DNA of 64,000 nt. Origin: Histoplasma ohiense. Taxonomy: Eukaryota > Ascomycota > Eurotiomycetes > Onygenales > Ajellomycetaceae. The notes beneath the pieces are model-generated. The model saw only the letters and a program-made list of their open reading frames with translations. It did no database searches and was not told the DNA's origin. How positions within the stretch are numbered: the stretch's first letter is position 1; the number at the start of each line of letters is the position of its first letter. The DNA lies in contig JAEVHH010000001.1 of NCBI GenBank assembly GCA_017607445.1, forward strand, positions 3,906,001 through 3,970,000. The letters run 5' to 3'. Positions 58,988 to 64,000 of this stretch are shown piece after piece. Made by a program: the position numbers and the translations under genes.

Positions 58988-60817
58988 TTTGTTACGAGTA
59001 GCAAGTGGTTCCAGAAAGAGATACGATGAATAGAACAAGACCTTGAGCAGGAAAAACAGAAGCGGGACTAACTGACTCGAGCCATAGGAGCTTCGACTCA
59101 ATTTAAATGAATCGCAGATGAACACACTTATAGCAAATGATGGACAAAGAGTATCAAAAACTGTACAACAGTATACCATCCCAAATTGGAGTCTATCGAG
59201 ATACAATGGCTCCCCGAAGTTCCGCCAAATACGCGTATGAACGGCATCACCCATTTGTCCTTGAAATCGTGGAAAACAATAACAGGGTATCGATGAGACA
59301 GACCTCCGGAGACACCAATGCGCCAGTGGAAGCCCTTGGGTTCCTGGGGATGTTAAATGTTTTAAAACAAAGAACCCAAGAATAGTAGATAGTTTTTTCC
59401 AGTTGCAGGAAGATTCAAAGGAAAGAAATAATCTACCTTTGTTGTAGTAAACTATGAGGGCTCTCGTCCTTGCAGACAAAGCCCGGAGAAAAACTTGTGT
59501 AGGAAGCCTGAACTATACAGAGCACTTGCATCATCAAAATCACATTCCAATCTTAACTGCAGCAACGCTGCAGAAACGTGAGTGCCCTCAATAACAATGA
59601 TTCTTGAGATAGTCATGAAAGAACAAAGGTACAAAGAGGATCAAGACTTCCAGGTTGGCATTCAAATTTAACATATCTTGAAACTGCGATGGTAGCCAAC
59701 TGGGCTAACTTCCCCTCGAAAACTGTGTGATCAATAACTATTGAGTTATTTCCAGCCAAACACTGGTGTAGTTTGTTGGAGGGATTGGATTGGGTGGATT
59801 GTCCCCTTTTCTACCAGTTAGCGCTTGAGGTCTCCCATTACTCCGTACTGCACACTGGCATTGGGCAGGCCGTCTGGCAGCGCCCGTGCTGCAAACACTT
59901 AGTACACCCAAGCATCCCCCGAGGGGTTGAGCTATATAAGGCATGGGTTCCAATAACAAACGCTAGATGTTGTTGTGTATGATCTCCTGTGTCTGCGAGC
60001 TCTTTGACCCGATATCGCGCTAAACCAGTTTCAATGATAGCGTCACGGTTGCTGCATCATCTTTCCTAACCTGGCTTAGTTGGGCCCTAGACTTGCATGA
60101 CTAAGCACACATAGTTCAACGTCATCACTCTCCCCATGGCCCAGCAAGACGGGATATACATATATGTATCTCAAAAGATGGCGGCTTTGATCACAGGTCT
60201 CGAGAGATACATTGCCGTATCTAGTTGCTGTTCAGTCAGAGTAAGACTTGGTGTCCGTACATAGTAAAACCAATGCCCTACACTTTTACACCTGAATGCA
60301 TCATCTTCTAACGAATCTGTCATTCCGCAAATATATAATTATATTGAATGCAGCAAGTTGTTGTGACATGCAGAAACATTGCCTTGTCGCATTCTCTACA
60401 GCTCATTACAACTACAGTGACATGCAGATGCAGACCTCTACTGACTGGGTATAATATCCCTTTGACGAGAGATGCGATGATCCCAATGCCGGTACAGCAC
60501 AATGTAACAATAAGAAAGCCTAGCCAGAGAATGGTCTTTGGCTCACGATTTTGGTTTATGCCATGACTCCCTTTCGAATAGTCATTAATTTGACTGAGCG
60601 TACCAGGCCGAGAGATGACTCAGTTCTCACATCGAGCTTCCATGTTCCCTCTACACGAGTCGCCGCATCGCCACACGACGCTGCACAATTTTTGCTTTTG
60701 GCTTGCCTGGATTTAGTGCTTGTTCTGTTGATTGAAATGGGACGGAAATCGTTGGGATAAAGAGCCGGGCAGACTTATTCGAATGTGGTCCGAAGTAACT
60801 GGCCACCTTGAATCCGA
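58988..60817. other. Intergenic, no supported gene
   Basis: 1.8 kb upstream of the secreted-protein gene and downstream of the kinase-like gene. One TACTCCGTA copy lies at 59839-59847. The ORFs are short and domain-free. No RNA gene was recognised. Confidence 0.45.
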
Positions 60818-61746
60818 TCATGTTTTGCTCCATAAAAAGAGTCTCTTCATATACTCCAAACCATTTAATACCAGTAGTTTCAAATTTTGCACCCCGCCAA
60901 CGTTGTGCCCTATTGAATTTCCCTTAAGCCGTTGCAAATCCTCCAAGGCCTGTTGAGATGATTTGTACCTGTACTCCCAGCACCCACGAATAACAGCCTC
61001 AGCAGCGTTGTCACCATTAAACTCCGGCAATTTTCCGTCAACAAGAGCTGCAACAACTTCACTTTCCATTCAGTGATCTCATAAATAGCAGTCCCAAGAG
61101 CAAATATTTCGCGATTCACAGTACCGACAGTGTGATTATTGGGCCTAGCTGATCCAGGTGGACAGTAGCGGACTTCGCAACCGTACCAGTCATTAGGATA
61201 CTTGTCCACCACATCCGAGTCGGCAAAATCTCCCAACTTGACGCAGCAATTGTCAAACAAAAGCTCATTGCGGGTTGAAAGGTCACCCCAAATAACGCGA
61301 TGCTGGTGCATATGGGCAACACCCTCCGCGAATTGAATCGCCATCTCCAGTCGGGTCTGCACATCAGGCGGGTTCGCTTGGCTGCTCACAATGCAATCTC
61401 GCAAGGGACCATGCGGAGCCCGCTCCAAGCGCAGTGCCCATGCTTTCGGTTCCATGCCCTCATCTACGTCGGCTACCTCAAGAGCAATAAAGTTGAGGAT
61501 GCGGTCGTGCTTTCCAAGAGCTTCGTAGATTTCGGCCTCCTTGCGTGCTCTCTCGTCGGATTCTTCAGCGCTTTGGCCCGGACCAAGCGCCTCCCGACCC
61601 CTGTACCAAACTGTTCCACCCTTGAGGACTGAAACGCTGTCTCTTGCGCGGCCCGTATCGCTGTCGTCCGCTACGGCATACACAACGCTATTGGCTGTCT
61701 GACCTAGTATCTGGATCATGCCCTCTGCAATCAATTTGGGAGGCAT
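60818..61746 (-). pseudogene. Protein-kinase-like gene with a frameshift near its 3' end
   Basis: Kinase-fold protein of a fungal family with altered catalytic motifs. The preferred start is MPPKLIAEGM at 61746, although the frame is open to 61935. Motifs: the Lys in VSVLKGGTVWYRG, a Glu helix (RKEAEIYEALGKH), LRLERAPHGPLRD (hinge), the catalytic loop HRVIWGDLSTRNELL with Asp and Asn kept but HRD changed, KLGDFADSD in place of DFG, and a YCPPGSA activation segment. At EITEWK (about 61065) the frame breaks. The expected C-lobe end, VVAALVDGKLPEF then VIRGCWEYRYKSSQQALEDLQRL, continues in another frame from 61069 to 60818. No intron of plausible size fits, so a small indel is inferred. Most of the kinase core precedes the break, so partial function is conceivable. 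Confidence 0.75.
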
Positions 61747-61935
61747 CTTAGAAAGAGCCTGTAAACCGGACAATGAACCAGGGTGCTGTGTATATAGGAA
61801 ATTGAACAGTCCTCTGTTTTGTGGGGAAGAAGCGCTGAGCTGAACTTGGCAACAATGAAGGAGAACATTGAGAAGGGATAGAAACACACCGCCGCGCACT
61901 TTGTCTATTTGTAGGAATTCGGTGAGCACCGTCAT

Positions 61936-62788
61936 TGCGGCCCACTGATTGGTTCTATGGAGTTGGTCGTGAGCTCACTAACCCATCGTAATTTCTGTCA
62001 ACGATTAACTAAAGGTTCTCATTATTTCCAGTTGCCTCATCACTTATCTCTTTATTATTTCCGTCTATGCACAAAAATATCCATATCTCTTGTTCGTTCC
62101 GGAATTATATTTCACTTTATTATCGGATCATAAATTGGTTTTTTCCCCCGAGAAAGTGCTTGATTCTGTCTACTAACCGGCATAAGGGCATCATTGATTT
62201 ACTCGAATCCAGGGGGAGAATCCTTCCTGGCCCCTCAAATTGCAGCGGAAATATATGAGTGTAAAGTGTGGCAAAGCAGCAACAAATGTATTTGATTTAC
62301 GCTCCCATTAAATGTTGGATATTGGATCAAGTTTCCCCATGGGGAGTATGTTGGGTTGTTGGCACATTTTGAATACCAATGGACGAAGCTACAAACCTGA
62401 AGTTTGAACGTATAATCACGGCTCTCGTCTAAAATAGAGGATGATGGATGTGCTGTATGTCTGATGAACCTGGCACGGAGTCTCCAGTGGTATACCGAGA
62501 CGGTATCTTCCAATTCAGATGTAGGTTTAGATCAAGACCTTTAGAAAATGAAACGATAGGGATATCTATCTCAGAACTACGCATTTCGGTCAAAAATGGA
62601 CGTAATGATGGTAAAATTAAGATTTTTGGAAACATATGGATGGATATATTCCATGACATATTCTAGGCATGGGAGTTCATCAAACGCTCAAAACATACTA
62701 TCAAATTTTAAGAAAAAAGAAACGCCAATTCCATATGCAATGCAGAGAAAGACCTTCAGTCACTTTCCAAATGTGCTTTATGCTTCAC
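61936..62788. other. Intergenic, no supported gene
   Basis: 853 bp of AT-rich DNA between the kinase-like gene and the 3' end of the Rpc4 gene. Nothing recognised. Confidence 0.5.
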
Positions 62789-64000
62789 TCATATCCCAAG
62801 TAATGCTTCCCAATCAGGCGTTACCACAAACTTACCGTTAACCTGCGACATCGCCCATACTGTCTTTGCCTCCAAGTCAGCCGGATGCAGTCCATCGTCG
62901 GTTCCAGTAGGCTTCGGCTGCTCCCCGGATGCCACAATCGCATCCTGCAAGAACTCCACATCGCTCCCCTTGGTCAATTCAAAGCTGATCCCGCCCCAGT
63001 CTATTGTTGCCCGACCGGATTGGTGGATGTTCAACTTACCCACCCGCCCTGGTGGGAGAGTGGAGTTTGTGGCCGTGATTAACGGGGAGGGAATAACCGT
63101 ACCGTTGCTTGAAAGGGTGGGCATTGGGGCGGTCAGGCCATCGGTGGCCTCTTTCTTAATTGCGGGATTAGGAGATTGTTGCGTTGATGCGCGTGCGCCT
63201 GTTTCAACTACGTCTTGGACCATCTCATCCATATCCGGCCACGGCGGGACGAGATTCGGTGTCATGGGCGGAAACTGAATGAGGAAGAGTCGCCCAGAAC
63301 GTTCGTCCCTGGGTGCCTCAACTGCTTTTGTCTCATCTTCCTGTTCTGCGTCTTGTGACTCTTCCGCAGGCGGGTCGTGAGTGGTTACTGTCCCCAAGGC
63401 CTGCTTGATATGCTCTATATCCTGCTCGTGACGGTCCCATTCCTGACGCTCTTCCTCTGTCTGCAGTTTGCTTCGCGGATCATAGATAGTAACTTTGCTT
63501 TTTCTAGCTTTCGGCTTTGGGGCGGTGGGTGCTAGAGGCCCAGTATCAGAGGTCGCAGGACGGTCGTCCACGCCTTGCGGTATGGCGTCGGTCATAAGCA
63601 CATCTCTGTCATCCGTAGGCTCTTCCTTAATTCGTATTCCTCCATGTAATGTACCACCAACCGCTTTCTCGGAAGTTATTTCTACCAAATCGTCACCTTC
63701 ACCCCCACGAGCATCATCAACCTCTTCCTCGCTGTCTTGTACAAACAAACTCTCCACCCCACCGTGCTTTTCCTTCACCTTCGTTCTGGCCTGCCTTCTC
63801 AACTCAGCAGACTTCTCCGAGCTAGCATCAGTATTGATCCCAATCGACCTCTCCTGGTGCTCCTGTCTTTCAACTCGAACCGGCCTCAGCCCCTTCCCCG
63901 TACGATCGCCTGTGGGCGATCGAGCACGCATTTTCCCTTTCCCATTCCCCTCCTCAAAACCACCCTCCTCTCCCAACTCCTGCTCATCATCGCTAATGAT
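62789..64000 (-). CDS. RPC53: RNA polymerase III subunit Rpc4 (Rpc53), N-terminus off window
   Basis: Subunit of RNA polymerase III that, with Rpc11/Rpc37, helps initiation and termination at tRNA and 5S genes. About 403 C-terminal residues are visible, and the frame continues past base 64000. The visible N-terminal part is charged and disordered (KGKMRARSPTGDR, SLFVQDSEEEVDD, KVTIYDPRSK). The Rpc4 domain follows: GRLFLIQFPPMTPNLVP, then GKLNIHQSGRATIDWGGISFEL and VEFLQDAIVAS, ending AMSQVNGKFVVTPDW. The Gly-Lys-Leu ... Gly-Arg-Ala ... DWGG pattern is the family hallmark. A GTAAGT sits within the codons for NGK near 62835, which could act as a splice donor. I read it as coding because the residues after it (GKFVVTPDW) match the usual C-terminal ending. 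Confidence 0.92.
   Translation of the reverse strand: MISDDEQELGEEGGFEEGNGKGKMRARSPTGDRTGKGLRPVRVERQEHQERSIGINTDASSEKSAELRRQARTKVKEKHGGVESLFVQDSEEEVDDARGGEGDDLVEITSEKAVGGTLHGGIRIKEEPTDDRDVLMTDAIPQGVDDRPATSDTGPLAPTAPKPKARKSKVTIYDPRSKLQTEEERQEWDRHEQDIEHIKQALGTVTTHDPPAEESQDAEQEDETKAVEAPRDERSGRLFLIQFPPMTPNLVPPWPDMDEMVQDVVETGARASTQQSPNPAIKKEATDGLTAPMPTLSSNGTVIPSPLITATNSTLPPGRVGKLNIHQSGRATIDWGGISFELTKGSDVEFLQDAIVASGEQPKPTGTDDGLHPADLEAKTVWAMSQVNGKFVVTPDWEALLGI

Noticed and set aside
58988..59479. N-terminal extension of the secreted-protein ORF (open to 59479)
   Set aside because: The ATG at 58987 begins a clean signal peptide. The extension is not conserved-looking and would bury it.

Overview
This is a 64-kb piece of nuclear DNA from a filamentous ascomycete. 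The genes carry short GT-AG introns (about 50-100 nt) with CTAAC/CTAAT-like branch sites. The gene families (CSN5, Ase1, Fungal_trans regulators, fungal rhodopsin-domain proteins, Fex fluoride exporters, expanded phosphotransferase families) are typical of Pezizomycotina. The long AT-rich spacers and CpG-mutated gene relics suggest Onygenales (the Histoplasma/Blastomyces/Emergomyces group), but that placement is inference.

Layout. 1-10 kb is a dense housekeeping block: a type I DnaJ chaperone (Xdj1-like, cut by the left edge), mitochondrial glutamyl-tRNA synthetase, the microtubule bundler Ase1 and COP9 subunit 5. 10-18.4 kb is more accessory: a rhodopsin-domain membrane protein, a GC-rich intronless DHCR24-like oxidoreductase and a frameshifted APH-type phosphotransferase gene. 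20-23 kb holds a C2H2/Fungal_trans transcription factor, with about 7.5 kb of gene-free, microsatellite-rich DNA upstream. 30-40 kb is gene-poor: a conserved 147-aa hypothetical protein, a doubtful ORF pair, an APH-family pseudogene carrying five in-frame TGA codons, and an orphan Ser/Thr-rich ORF. 43-47 kb encodes a Cdc25-type Ras GEF behind a 1.2-kb leader with almost no ATG. 52-64 kb returns to ordinary genes: uracil phosphoribosyltransferase, a double-CrcB fluoride exporter, a small membrane protein, a secreted protein, a frameshifted protein-kinase-like gene, and RNA polymerase III subunit Rpc4/Rpc53 (cut by the right edge).

Most genes are unrelated single-copy fungal genes, not a pathway cluster, and I see no secondary-metabolite cluster or complete mobile element. 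Functional links are limited to shared divergent promoters (chaperone/tRNA synthetase, Ase1/CSN5, UPRT/fluoride exporter). The most unusual signals are: (i) the APH pseudogene, whose five stops are all TGA and whose CpG depletion starts abruptly inside the gene; (ii) two regulatory genes with leaders about 1.1-1.2 kb long that each contain a single ATG; (iii) an intergenic 9-mer, TACGGAGTA, found at least ten times; and (iv) a chaperone start codon that appears to be split by an intron. Exon boundaries were worked out by eye from splice signals and frame closure. For every complete multi-exon model reported as intact, the exon lengths sum to a multiple of three.
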